The position numbers and the translations under genes were made by a program. Shown here piece after piece: positions 27,577 to 36,702 of a stretch of DNA of 64,000 nucleotides. How positions within the stretch are numbered: the stretch's first letter is position 1; every line of letters starts with the position of its first letter. The notes below the pieces were generated by a model, which worked only from the letters and a program-made list of their open reading frames with translations, was not told the DNA's origin and searched no databases. The DNA comes from Thiodiazotropha sp040506705 (lineage in GTDB: Bacteria; Pseudomonadota; Gammaproteobacteria; Chromatiales; Chromatiaceae): positions 1 to 64,000 of the forward strand of contig JBEVWG010000058.1 in assembly GCA_040506705.1 (NCBI GenBank). The letters are read 5' to 3'.

Positions 27577-28161
27577 TTAAGCATTACTTTTTTTCCCGCT
27601 TGTTACGAAGGAATGCATGTCTCGCATTACTCTGATCCTGGCGCCAAAAAAAGTGTAACTTTGTTCAGTTACAATGAGCTTCTTAGATAAATAGCGATGT
27701 GGTGAAGTAGGGTGCGGCCCTGCCGCACCATAAGAGTGAGCCCTCCTTAGTTAGTGTCATTCCAATCAGATGCCAATTGTGAATCCATTTGTCTACCCAT
27801 GGTGGAGAAGTGTATATCCTGCGCCACCAAGATAGACTCCATGTCGCCGGAGATCTACAAGTACCTTCACGCCTCTCTACACAGCAAGCCACAAAAGGAT
27901 AGGTTGCCTGATGGCTTGTTGCCTAAAGCAAGCTGGAGGGTCAGAAAGGCAGAGGAAGAGCGCAGATTCGATAATTGCCAAGGATGATCTCTCCCTTATC
28001 TAATTGAACAATATATCCATAAATTGTATATGGAATTCGTACAACAAAGCGCTCTTCTCAACGGACTATAATTAGCTATGCTTGATTGACATACTCAAAA
28101 GCAGTGGGGTGTAACAAAAAGCGCATTTTGATTGAGGTAATTCAATCCACTCAGCTGGTCT
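27577..28161. other. Repeat-bearing intergenic region upstream of the RND fusion gene
   Basis: No supported gene. Positions 27601-27790 share several blocks with 33974-34127 and 34383-34425: TACGAAGG(A/G)ATGCATG, the REP core at 27707-27729, CACCATAAGAG, and CAGATGCCAATTGTGAATCC. A 77-codon frame at 27754-27987 lies partly inside this repeat and has no recognisable domain. Confidence 0.5.
27707..27729 (+). repeat. REP-like repeat, copy 3
   Basis: The core GTAGGGTGCGGCCCTGCC is followed by GCACCATAAGAG. It is near-identical to copy 4 at 34094, including about 12 flanking bases on the 3' side. Confidence 0.75.
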
Positions 28162-28200
28162 GTGGATATAGACCTGCCGGCGGATTCGGGAACACTCCTC

Positions 28201-31200
28201 ATGAGCAAAATCATCTTATCAGCTGCACGACATCCTGCCTGGGTAATCGCGGCACTCTGCTGCATTACGATTCTCGCCCTCACCCGTCTACCGAATCTCA
28301 ATGTAGAGATCGCTGCTGAAGGCATGATGATCGACAATCCTCCTGCACTGGTCGACTACCAACGCACCATGGAGACCTTCGGCAGCGAGAATGTCACCAT
28401 CATCTACCTTGAAGACCCGAATCTGTTTGAAGCTGAAAATCTTAGCGCAATAAGCCAGGTATTGAAGCGCATTGAGAAAATTCCTCAGGTAACACGAACA
28501 GTCAGCCTCTTCTCCGTACGCTATCTGCGTACAGTTGATGGCTATATTCATACTGATCCTTACCTAAGTTCCATTCCAGAGACCCGGCAAGACGCAGCGC
28601 TGCTGATAGAGGCCGCACTGCTCAATCCGTTAATCGAAAGAAACCTCCTCTCTGCCAGTGGTAGTGTCATGGCGATCAACCTGTTTTTCGATATGGAGAA
28701 CTACCATCGCGGTTTCGATGAACAGGTTGCGCTGGCCTTGGATCAGGCGATCGAGCCACTGCAAAAACGTTTTCGCAAAGCTTTTCACTTGGGAGATCCA
28801 TCGATCCGCTCCGCCATCTCCGAACAGATCCGTTCTGACCAGCTACTGATTCTACCGCTTGCCCTGGTGGTATTGATTACCACCCTGGCTATCACCCTAG
28901 GTAACTGGAAAGCCCCCCTGATACCTCTACTCACTGCAGGCATGAGTATAATTTGGATCCTCGGCTTGATGGCAGCCCTTGGCATACCGGTGAATGTTAT
29001 GACCTCGATTGTACCGGTGCTGCTGATTATTGTGGGCTCAACTGAGGATATTCATTTGCTGTCAGAGTATCAGGCAGCGCTGCGAAAGGGCAAAAGCAAT
29101 CAATTGGCACTCAGTCTGATGGCAAAATATATGGGCATGGCCATCCTTCTGACTTTTGCAACAACAGCACTGGGTTTTCTTTCAATTTCCCTTAATCGCA
29201 TTGACCTATTACAGCAGTTTGGCTTGATCAGCGCCCTCGGACTGGCAATCAACTTTCTGATTACCATCACCCTGGTTCCCGCCAGTCTGCAGTTGGCCAG
29301 TGATTCCGGACTAAACACCCTATCAGCCACTCAGCGCCCCTATGCGCAATTTTCCTCCCACCTTTTTCAACAACTATCACGCTATCCGAAAGTCATCATC
29401 AGCTCAATTCTGCTTTTGATGTCGGTCTGTCTGATCTGGGCAACCCAGATCACGATCAACAATAACGTAATGGACTACTTTACCGAACAATCAGAGCTAC
29501 CGGAACAGACCGAACTGTTACATCAGAATCTATCGGGAATGCAGGCCCTTTCTATCGTTTTGAGTGGCACCCAGGGCACCTTTCTGCAGGTACCCTATCT
29601 TGAGGAACTGCGTAGATTACAGGATTATCTGGAAGAGACGGGGCAATTTGACAAAAGCTTCTCCTTTGCCGATTTCATTGCAGTGGTTCACAGCGGTATC
29701 GACAATGAGTGGCCAGGCACCATCTACCTCCCAGCACGTAACGAAGTCGTCAAAGAGTATATGTCCCTGTTGGATCATGAGAACGCTGCAAGTTTTGTCT
29801 CGGCAGACTACAGCCAGGCACGCATACTGGTACGTCACGCAATCGGCTCTTCCTACCAACTGAATGCAGTGGTTGATGAGATAAAAACCTATGCGGGTGA
29901 GTGGATGGATCCGACGCTGAAAATCACCATCACCGGTGGCAGTTATCTCAACAGCCAGGCAGTGGATCACATGGCTGATGGTCAGGCGAAATCACTGATC
30001 CTGATGCTGTTGGTAATCTTTTTGCTGGTAGCCTTGCTGTTCATGAATCTGAAGGCAGGCATCATCGCTGTAGTCGCCAATGCATTTCCTATTGTGGTGC
30101 TGTTCGGCATCATGGGCATGACTGGCATTGCACTAGATACCGGCACAACCATGGTTGGCGCCATCGCCCTGGGTATCTGTGTTGATCACACCATGCATTT
30201 CATGGTGCGATACCAACGCTTGGCGATCGATTTTCGCTCTGAGTCAGATGCACTACTCCAGGTCATCCAACAGGAGTCAACGCCGATCATGGCCACGGCA
30301 CTGGCGCTTGCTGCAGGTTTTCTCACGCTGACCTTTTCGAACTTCCCACCGGTGTCAATGTTTGGACTGTTGAGTGCCATAGTCATGTGTCTTGCACTGG
30401 TTGGAACTTTTATATTGATCCCTTTAATGCTCCGCAATACACGACTTATATCAGTATGGAGTGTACTCTCGCTTCACTTGAGGCGAGATGTACTTGATAA
30501 GTGCCCGCTGTTCAAAGGAATGCGACCCTGGCAGGTAAGAAAACTGGTCGCCCTTAGTCGGATCAGAGAGTATCAGCCAGATGAAGCGATTCTACAGCAG
30601 GGGATGAACTACGATACCATGCTGGTATTACTGAAGGGAGAGGCTGAGGTTTGGCATACACGTCGTGATGGCTCCACCTTTCATGTCACCACTTATCAAC
30701 CCGGTGGCGTATTTGGCGTAACATCCCTGGTTTCCAACCGTCAACGTCAGGCTGATGTTGTAGCTGTTGGAAAGGTGCAGGCCCTGTCATTCAGATGGCA
30801 TAGCATTCACCGGATCGCTCGGCTCTTTCCCCGCATCGCATCCCGCTTCCATGAAAATCTCTCTACAACCATCGCAGGTCGACTGCTGCATATGCCTTAT
30901 GATCTATCCTATCAAGATGAAGTGACTGGCCTTTATAGCGCCACATTTATTCAAAAGTTGTTGGACTTTACCGCAGATAAAGCACATCGATATGAGGAAC
31001 AACTCTGCTTGATGATTCTCAGAATTGAAGGGGAGGATTTCATAATAGAAAACCATGAACGACAAGTGCTTCGATGGCTATTTCGTGAGATCACTCAAAC
31101 AGTAAATCAAGTCTTACGAAAAGTTGATCTTCTCTCCCGCTGGGGGACGGGAGAATTTATCATTATATTACCTAGAACAGATCACAACACACTGGATGAA

Positions 31201-31386
31201 ATTGCCTGTCGCCTGAAGTCCAGCCTAAACAGGATGGATTACGGTGTAACAAAAGGCGTGACCATACAAGCGCGCTGTGCACACCTAAGGAATGGTGATA
31301 CAGCGGAATCACTGATAAATCGCGCAAAATCCAATCAAGCTATTTGGCAATTGACGCAAGCGGAGAGTAGAGAAATAAGCGCCTGA
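28201..31386 (+). CDS. RND superfamily (MMPL-type) permease fused to cNMP-binding and degenerate GGDEF domains
   Basis: About 1061 residues from the ATG at 28201; an in-frame GTG at 28162 would add 13. The first ~760 residues form two RND/MMPL halves, each with a large periplasmic loop and a membrane bundle (for example LLIIVGSTEDIHLLSEY and GAIALGICVDHTMHFMVRY). A cyclic-nucleotide-binding-like domain follows (nt ~30500-30810), with EAILQQGMNYDTMLVLLKGEAEVW. A GGDEF-like domain ends the protein (nt ~30910-31370); its signature reads WGTGEF, so it is probably not an active diguanylate cyclase. The cargo is unknown. The domain order suggests transport gated by cytoplasmic signals. Confidence 0.85.
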   Translation: MSKIILSAARHPAWVIAALCCITILALTRLPNLNVEIAAEGMMIDNPPALVDYQRTMETFGSENVTIIYLEDPNLFEAENLSAISQVLKRIEKIPQVTRTVSLFSVRYLRTVDGYIHTDPYLSSIPETRQDAALLIEAALLNPLIERNLLSASGSVMAINLFFDMENYHRGFDEQVALALDQAIEPLQKRFRKAFHLGDPSIRSAISEQIRSDQLLILPLALVVLITTLAITLGNWKAPLIPLLTAGMSIIWILGLMAALGIPVNVMTSIVPVLLIIVGSTEDIHLLSEYQAALRKGKSNQLALSLMAKYMGMAILLTFATTALGFLSISLNRIDLLQQFGLISALGLAINFLITITLVPASLQLASDSGLNTLSATQRPYAQFSSHLFQQLSRYPKVIISSILLLMSVCLIWATQITINNNVMDYFTEQSELPEQTELLHQNLSGMQALSIVLSGTQGTFLQVPYLEELRRLQDYLEETGQFDKSFSFADFIAVVHSGIDNEWPGTIYLPARNEVVKEYMSLLDHENAASFVSADYSQARILVRHAIGSSYQLNAVVDEIKTYAGEWMDPTLKITITGGSYLNSQAVDHMADGQAKSLILMLLVIFLLVALLFMNLKAGIIAVVANAFPIVVLFGIMGMTGIALDTGTTMVGAIALGICVDHTMHFMVRYQRLAIDFRSESDALLQVIQQESTPIMATALALAAGFLTLTFSNFPPVSMFGLLSAIVMCLALVGTFILIPLMLRNTRLISVWSVLSLHLRRDVLDKCPLFKGMRPWQVRKLVALSRIREYQPDEAILQQGMNYDTMLVLLKGEAEVWHTRRDGSTFHVTTYQPGGVFGVTSLVSNRQRQADVVAVGKVQALSFRWHSIHRIARLFPRIASRFHENLSTTIAGRLLHMPYDLSYQDEVTGLYSATFIQKLLDFTADKAHRYEEQLCLMILRIEGEDFIIENHERQVLRWLFREITQTVNQVLRKVDLLSRWGTGEFIIILPRTDHNTLDEIACRLKSSLNRMDYGVTKGVTIQARCAHLRNGDTAESLINRAKSNQAIWQLTQAESREISA

Positions 31387-31720
31387 TGACAATAAGGGAT
31401 ATCAAAATAGCCTACAACGATGGCACGATGCATGTCATCTTTGAGCAGCTGGACTTCATGTCCAAGCTGGTGACGCTGGTACCCAAGCCACGAGTTAACC
31501 TGCCCCGATTCCACTGCGTATTATTACGGGCTTACTGCCCTCACCCTACGTGCCAGCCTTCGGCTGTTCGGAATCGTTCCAAACGATTTTGTCGCCCCTA
31601 ACAGCAAATGCCGCACTGAAGTAACGCCTGCTGGGGAGGGAAGGGCAACCCATCTTAATCGGAGGATAAAAACCACTGAACTGCATCATCAGGCCATGAC
31701 CTGTTTTGTGCTCCAGCAAA
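31386..31720 (+). pseudogene. IS91-type transposase remnant, interrupted
   Basis: Codons 31410-31538 read DGTMHVIFEQLDFMSKLVTL followed by VPKPRVNLPRFHCV, matching the C-terminal region of IS91-type (Y2) transposases. The expected continuation FVAPNSKCRTEVTPAGEGRA is found in another frame at 31588-31650. About 50-75 bp of unrelated sequence lies between. The N-terminal two thirds and the catalytic tyrosines are missing. It starts exactly at the stop of the RND fusion gene. Confidence 0.75.
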
Positions 31721-32176
31721 AGCGGCAATGGCAATCACGTTACGCCAATCGATCATCAATACTATGTGGCGCCGGATTTTGGTGAGAATGAATCCATTGA
31801 GATTGATGTCTACTCTCCAGCTGATGGCACAGTGAGTAGTATTCAGCACATGGGGAATTTCAATAATGATGACTACCGCTTCGTTGTTGATCATGCAGAA
31901 AATCTGCAATCGATCTACATCCATGTTGATAATCTTTCCGATAAACTGGCTGCCTACGCTCCGGCAGATGCCTCAATCTCAAGCGGTCTGGTTAAGTATG
32001 ACCTGGTCAGCTACGACTACTACGACAATGGCATACCCTGGGACAGATCAAGTTTCAGCCAGGGATTGACGATGGACAACTACACATTCATCGATGCAGT
32101 GGTATTGGTTCAGCTGAGGGTTGCTGAATATACAGAGCAGCCCACTAGGGTTATCACTAGTATCGAATGGTGTTAA
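31706..32176 (+). pseudogene. M23-like (lysostaphin-type fold) protein fragment
   Basis: The reading frame has HVTPIDHQYYVAPDF, then YSPADGTVSSIQHMGNF and VVDHAENLQSIYIHVDNLSD. This is the usual order in an M23-like family with a (P)TDH.YF motif before the duplicated-hybrid fold. There is no signal peptide, and the start abuts the transposase remnant, so I read it as a 5'-truncated gene. The remaining frame is open for 156 codons, so it could still be expressed. Confidence 0.6.
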
Positions 32177-32290
32177 GTAATTGCTATATTGAACGCTCGA
32201 AAAGGTGAGCGCATGGTTAGCAAAGATAACTATGACTGACTGATTGTTCTGGTGTTGTCTTGTGACTGTGTCTAAAGGGAGTTAATGGTA

Positions 32291-33400
32291 ATGACTGATT
32301 CAGCTGGTGGTGTTGGTGGCGGTGGCTCAACAGGCTCAATGGGTGGTGGATCAGATGTAGGCGGATCCGAGTCCGGTTCCTCGCTTGGTGACGGCTTGTC
32401 TGGCAGCAGCTCTCTATCGGACTCTCTCACAACAGGTGAACAACTTGCTAATAGTCCAACTACAGAAGATGGCTTGAAAGATTCAACAACACCGTTGGGC
32501 TCAGCGCTCAATTCATCGACCACGACAGATGCATTGGCTGATAACAGTGCGAAATCACCCAAAGACAAACAGGCAGCTAGCGATCAAGGCAAAACTAGTA
32601 GAGCCTCGGACATTGCAGGCAATGTAATGACAGTAAGCACAGCTGCCGTGACTGCAGTAGCAACTCATGTGCAGCAAAAAACAATACAGGGGCCTGTGGA
32701 GCATGCAATCGAGCGGTTGGAAGCAAGTAAAGACCCGGCGCAAATGGCTAAAGCCGAAACGCTACGGGATGCGAATAAACCGGGTGGCTTGAAAGGGTCA
32801 ATTCACCCGGATGCGGTTGAATATGATGTCGATAAAACCATTGCGGCCAGAAACCAGGTTCTAAGTGACAAATCTGTAATCGGTAACAAATTAGCCAATG
32901 ATCTCAGTAAAGTCTCCAAGAGTATCGACTTGGCAGAATCTGTAGCTAAAAAAGCCGGGGTGGTCGGTATGGTGGCCGGGCCAGTCATAGGCTCTGTTTC
33001 AGAAATATCCAAGCTGGATGAGAATGCAACAACCGCAGAACAGATAACAGCAGGTATTGTTGGGGCGGTTAAAACTGTTGATAATGCTATTGTTGGAGTG
33101 ACAACTGGTGCCTTTGTCGGTCTGGGTACATCGTTGACCGGACCTGGGGCAATAGTAGCAGCGACCTCTGCTGGTATGGTTGCAGAATCAGCCTACAAAT
33201 CTACAGGGACTGATCAACAGTTTGATGATTTTATCGATAATTCTGTCGCGCCTGTCGTACAATCCGGTGTGGAGATAGGCCTGGATACAATCGATTCTGC
33301 GGTCGAATTAGGCTCACAAGTAGTAAATGATATTCAAGATACGGCAAGCGATTATTACAGTGATTGGTTTGGTAGTAACAATGGAAAAGTACAACCTTGA
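32291..33400 (+). CDS. Gly/Ser-rich protein with glycine-zipper hydrophobic segments
   Basis: Not recognised. Residues 1-35 are almost all Gly and Ser (GGVGGGGSTGSMGGGS), then a Ser/Thr-rich stretch to about 95. A helical region follows, and two or three Gly/Ala-rich hydrophobic segments lie at about 220-310 (VGMVAGPVIGSV, AGIVGAVKTV, GAFVGLGTSLTGPG). This recalls the N-terminus of colicins and glycine-zipper membrane-active proteins. The ATG at 32291 is 9 nt after AGGGAG; another ATG lies at 32285. A small membrane protein gene follows 36 nt later. Confidence 0.7.
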   Translation: MTDSAGGVGGGGSTGSMGGGSDVGGSESGSSLGDGLSGSSSLSDSLTTGEQLANSPTTEDGLKDSTTPLGSALNSSTTTDALADNSAKSPKDKQAASDQGKTSRASDIAGNVMTVSTAAVTAVATHVQQKTIQGPVEHAIERLEASKDPAQMAKAETLRDANKPGGLKGSIHPDAVEYDVDKTIAARNQVLSDKSVIGNKLANDLSKVSKSIDLAESVAKKAGVVGMVAGPVIGSVSEISKLDENATTAEQITAGIVGAVKTVDNAIVGVTTGAFVGLGTSLTGPGAIVAATSAGMVAESAYKSTGTDQQFDDFIDNSVAPVVQSGVEIGLDTIDSAVELGSQVVNDIQDTASDYYSDWFGSNNGKVQP

Positions 33401-33436
33401 ACATGATCTGATCGATGTTGAATTGGGGCGCTCCTC

Positions 33437-33850
33437 ATGAGTCAGGCCCTAAAAGGTTACTTTGAGCGTTTCCGTCAATACCACTACCTGGGGTATCTCA
33501 GGCACTACTACAATGCAGCAAGACATCCCCATCCGATTCGGTTTATAGTTTTTTTTATCCTCGGGGCGATCCTTGTTTTCAGTCTGGCAATAGTTAGTAC
33601 TTTCGCTATCTTAAACAATACATTCCAGGGTGACCCGATCATATTTTACAGCCTCACTTCGTTATTGTATCTAATTGGGTTCGCTGGGGTTCCAACAATA
33701 GTTCTTTGGATTCAAGGGTATCGTCACAGGGATACAATAACTGTTTCGGATATACCGGATAATCTGCCAAAAAGTTCAGGCAAAGAAATTTGGTATATTA
33801 TAATTCTCCTCTCTCTAGCACATGCCATACGAAAAATTCTGGGATGGTAG
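33437..33850 (+). CDS. Small three-helix membrane protein, possible partner of the Gly/Ser-rich protein
   Basis: Not recognised. 137 residues with three predicted membrane segments (about 35-58, 68-92 and 115-131), a basic N-terminal tail and no signal peptide. It follows the Gly/Ser-rich gene at 36 nt in the same orientation, so the two are probably co-transcribed. A small polytopic protein directly after a membrane-active candidate is the layout of a pore-former and its immunity protein. That reading is inference. Confidence 0.7.
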   Translation: MSQALKGYFERFRQYHYLGYLRHYYNAARHPHPIRFIVFFILGAILVFSLAIVSTFAILNNTFQGDPIIFYSLTSLLYLIGFAGVPTIVLWIQGYRHRDTITVSDIPDNLPKSSGKEIWYIIILLSLAHAIRKILGW

Positions 33851-34093
33851 GTAGTAAGCAGATTTTTAAAAGAAAGAGAGTATAAGAGAAGAAGAAAAAA
33901 GTTTTTACCCTGTTGTGGGATGGCTCCTGTAATATTTTCTCACCAAATAATCATCTAATATTCCTTGCTTCTGCTCGCTACGAAGGGATGCATGCCTTAC
34001 GCTGCCAGAATCCTTGCACAATCATAAGCACTCTTCACCCTGCTGAATTATTGAATCCAGGTTAAATCGCTAGGCCATTAGTGTTGTGATGAG

Positions 34094-34116
34094 GTAGGGT
34101 GTGGCCCTGCCGCACC
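34094..34116 (+). repeat. REP-like repeat, copy 4
   Basis: The core GTAGGGTGTGGCCCTGCC is followed by GCACCATAAGAG, as in copy 3. Confidence 0.75.
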
Positions 34117-34172
34117 ATAAGAGCGAGGTCTCCTCCGAAGTTCACCTTACTAGCCACAATAACCCGACACTC

Positions 34173-34327
34173 AGGGTTACATGAATGGCTCAGATCAACG
34201 CATGGATCGCTCCCCGCAAGAAGAGCTCTTGGGCTATACATTGGTAGGAGGCTCAATACTGAGTTAAGGACACCTCTATTAAATGCTTGTGCCCTCTGTG
34301 TGACCTGAAGCCATTCATGTAGCCCCT
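34173..34327. mobile_element. Palindromic-ended non-autonomous element
   Basis: AGGGTTACATGAATGGCT (34173-34190) and AGCCATTCATGTAGCCCCT (34309-34327) are near-perfect inverted repeats around about 118 bp that encode nothing. A family 2 repeat lies inside at 34268-34293. Its position separates two blocks that are contiguous in the copy near 27707-27790, which suggests it was inserted there. Confidence 0.55.
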
Positions 34328-34480
34328 AACCAATTTGGCATCATGACAGTCCGTTGTGTTACGGAATAGTTATGGCCAGGTTAGTAAGTGCCATTCCTGT
34401 CAGATACTAAATGTGAATCCATCTGCTAGGCTGAAGCGTAGTTCTATAACAAAAATCAATGCTGATTAGGAATTGGTCGT

Positions 34481-36616
34481 ATGAACTCACGCAAGCTTGC
34501 ACTCTTTCTGGTTATTGCTATTGCAGTGATCCTCTTTTTTGTATTCGATCTCGATCGATATTTGACCCTTGAGTATTTAAAGTCGCAGAGGGATGCCATT
34601 GTCTCCTGGAGAGAGGCTCAGCCTCTGCTGGCAAGTATCAGCTTCTTTGTGGTCTATATTGCAGTCACTGCATTGTCACTGCCTGGGGCGGCAATCATGA
34701 CTTTAGCAGTGGGCGCAGTGTTTGGGTTTCTCTGGGGTTTGGTGTTGGTCTCATTTGCGTCTACGATTGGAGCCACATTGGCATTTTTGATTGCCCGGTT
34801 TTTGCTGAGGGACAGTGTCCAGGCAAGATATGGAGAGCGACTGAAGGCAATTAACGAGGGTATTGAGAAAGATGGCGCTTTCTATCTGTTTACCTTGCGT
34901 CTGGTGCCCATATTTCCATTTTTTATAATCAATTTGCTGATGGGGTTAACGCCTTTACGCAGCTGGACTTTTTACTGGGTCAGTCAGCTCGGTATGTTGG
35001 CAGGAACGATTGTCTATGTTAACGCTGGCACACAATTGGCAACTATTGAAAGCGCCTCTGGGATTCTCTCTCCAGGCTTGATTGGCTCGTTTGTGCTACT
35101 GGGCTTGTTTCCATTGCTGGCGAAAAAAATCGTGGCGATCATCAAGCAGAGACAGGCACTCAAAGGATGGGAGCGTCCTAAAGTATTCGATCGTAATTTA
35201 GTGGTTATAGGTGGTGGTTCAGCAGGTCTGGTCTCTGCTTATATCGCAGCAGCGGTTAAATCCAAAGTAACATTGATCGAGAAACACAAGATGGGCGGGG
35301 ATTGCCTGAATACAGGGTGTGTACCCTCGAAGGCGTTGATTCGTAGCTCGCGAATCCTCAATCAGTCCAGACGTGCGAAAGAGTGGGGATTCGACTCTAT
35401 TGATGTGAAGTACGAATTCAGTGAGGTTATGCAACGGGTAGATCGGGTGGTGAAGCAGGTTGAACCCCACGATTCAGTAGAGCGTTATACCAAGCTTGGG
35501 GTGGATGTAGTTGAGGGGGACGCTCGAATTACCTCACCCTACAGTGTTGAAGTGAATGGCATTGAATTTCGTACGCCAAATATTATTGTCGCTACTGGCG
35601 CCAGACCCTTTGTTCCACCAATCAAAGGTATCGATGCAATCGACTATTTGACGTCAGATAATCTTTGGCAGCTGCGAGAGCGACCCGAGCGGTTACTGGT
35701 GCTCGGTGGTGGTCCCATTGGTTGTGAACTCTCCCAGGCATTCGCTCGCTTTGGTAGTCAGGTCACCATTGTAGAGATGATGCCAAGATTGATGATCAGA
35801 GAGGATGAGGATGTGGCAGATCTCGTTGCACAGCGCTTCCAGGAGGAGGGCATTCAGCTTCTGGTCGGACACAAGGCGGTTGAATTCATTCAGGAGCAGG
35901 GAGAGAACGTGCTTATCTGTGACTATCAGGGGGAGTCGGTTAATGTAACCTTTGATCAGGTCCTGGTTGCTGTAGGGCGTAAACCAAATACCAACGGGTT
36001 CGGCCTGGAGGCGTTGAATCTGGCGCTTAACCCCAATGGCACTTTGCAGACAGATGAGTATCTGCAAACCTCCATACCATCGATCTATGCCTGTGGTGAT
36101 GTGGCGGGTCCCTATCAGTTTACTCACACTGCGGCACACCAGGCCTGGTATGCCGCGGTAAATAGCCTGTTTGGTCTGTTTCGACGATTCAAGGTGGACT
36201 ACTCGGTGATTCCCTTTGCAACCTTCACCGATCCGGAGGTAGCCCGTGTAGGACTCAATGAGCTGGAAGCTGATCAGCAGGGCATCGAATATGAGGTAAC
36301 TAAATTTGACCTTTCAGAGCTGGATCGGGCGATAGCCGAAGGGGAGACCTCCGGTATGGTCAAAGTATTGACCCCACCGGGGAAGGATAGAGTGCTGGGT
36401 GCCACAATTGTGGGTGAGAATGCAGGTGAATTGATCGGTGAATTTACTTCTGCGATGAAGCATGGTTTCGGTCTGAACAAAATACTTGGAACCATTCATA
36501 TCTATCCAACACTGTTCGAAGCCAATAAATATGCAGCTGGCGCATGGAAAAGGGCACACACTCCGGAAAAACTACTCTCCTGGGTTGAGCGTTTTCACAG
36601 TTGGCGGCGTGGGTAA
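34481..36616 (+). CDS. TVP38/TMEM64 membrane domain fused to FAD-dependent pyridine nucleotide-disulfide oxidoreductase
   Basis: 711 residues. The first ~230 form a VTT/SNARE-associated-type membrane domain with hairpin helices (LSLPGAAIMTLAVGAVFGF and RLVPIFPFFIINLLMG). The remaining 480 residues are a mercuric-reductase-like flavoprotein. These have an FAD loop (VVIGGGSAGLVSAYIA), the redox-active pair in GGDCLNTGCVPSKAL near residues 275-280, an NAD loop (LVLGGGPIGCELSQAF), and a C-terminal dimer domain with HIYPTLFE. AGGA precedes the ATG. The C-terminal vicinal Cys pair of MerA is absent, so Hg reduction is unlikely. The substrate is unknown. Confidence 0.92.
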   Translation: MNSRKLALFLVIAIAVILFFVFDLDRYLTLEYLKSQRDAIVSWREAQPLLASISFFVVYIAVTALSLPGAAIMTLAVGAVFGFLWGLVLVSFASTIGATLAFLIARFLLRDSVQARYGERLKAINEGIEKDGAFYLFTLRLVPIFPFFIINLLMGLTPLRSWTFYWVSQLGMLAGTIVYVNAGTQLATIESASGILSPGLIGSFVLLGLFPLLAKKIVAIIKQRQALKGWERPKVFDRNLVVIGGGSAGLVSAYIAAAVKSKVTLIEKHKMGGDCLNTGCVPSKALIRSSRILNQSRRAKEWGFDSIDVKYEFSEVMQRVDRVVKQVEPHDSVERYTKLGVDVVEGDARITSPYSVEVNGIEFRTPNIIVATGARPFVPPIKGIDAIDYLTSDNLWQLRERPERLLVLGGGPIGCELSQAFARFGSQVTIVEMMPRLMIREDEDVADLVAQRFQEEGIQLLVGHKAVEFIQEQGENVLICDYQGESVNVTFDQVLVAVGRKPNTNGFGLEALNLALNPNGTLQTDEYLQTSIPSIYACGDVAGPYQFTHTAAHQAWYAAVNSLFGLFRRFKVDYSVIPFATFTDPEVARVGLNELEADQQGIEYEVTKFDLSELDRAIAEGETSGMVKVLTPPGKDRVLGATIVGENAGELIGEFTSAMKHGFGLNKILGTIHIYPTLFEANKYAAGAWKRAHTPEKLLSWVERFHSWRRG

Positions 36617-36702
36617 ATAGAGGGCATTCTCCGACAACCGGTGATCTGTGATATTCTTCTGATTTTAATTCGTTGATCGATTTTTTGATGGGGTGAAAAA
36701 CC

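Larger units (their letters stand above)
33851..34480. other. Repeat-rich intergenic region upstream of the TVP38 fusion
   Basis: 630 bp without a supported gene. It contains a second, interrupted copy of the 27601-27790 repeat block (33974-34127 and 34383-34425), REP copy 4, and an inserted palindromic unit at 34173-34327 that carries repeat family 2. Confidence 0.55.

Noticed and set aside
27754..27987. 77-codon frame near REP copy 3
   Set aside because: Its first part lies in a dispersed repeat and the rest shows no domain; kept only as intergenic.
34481..36616. Mercuric reductase assignment for the flavoprotein half
   Set aside because: No N-terminal heavy-metal-binding domain, no C-terminal Cys pair, and no mer genes nearby.
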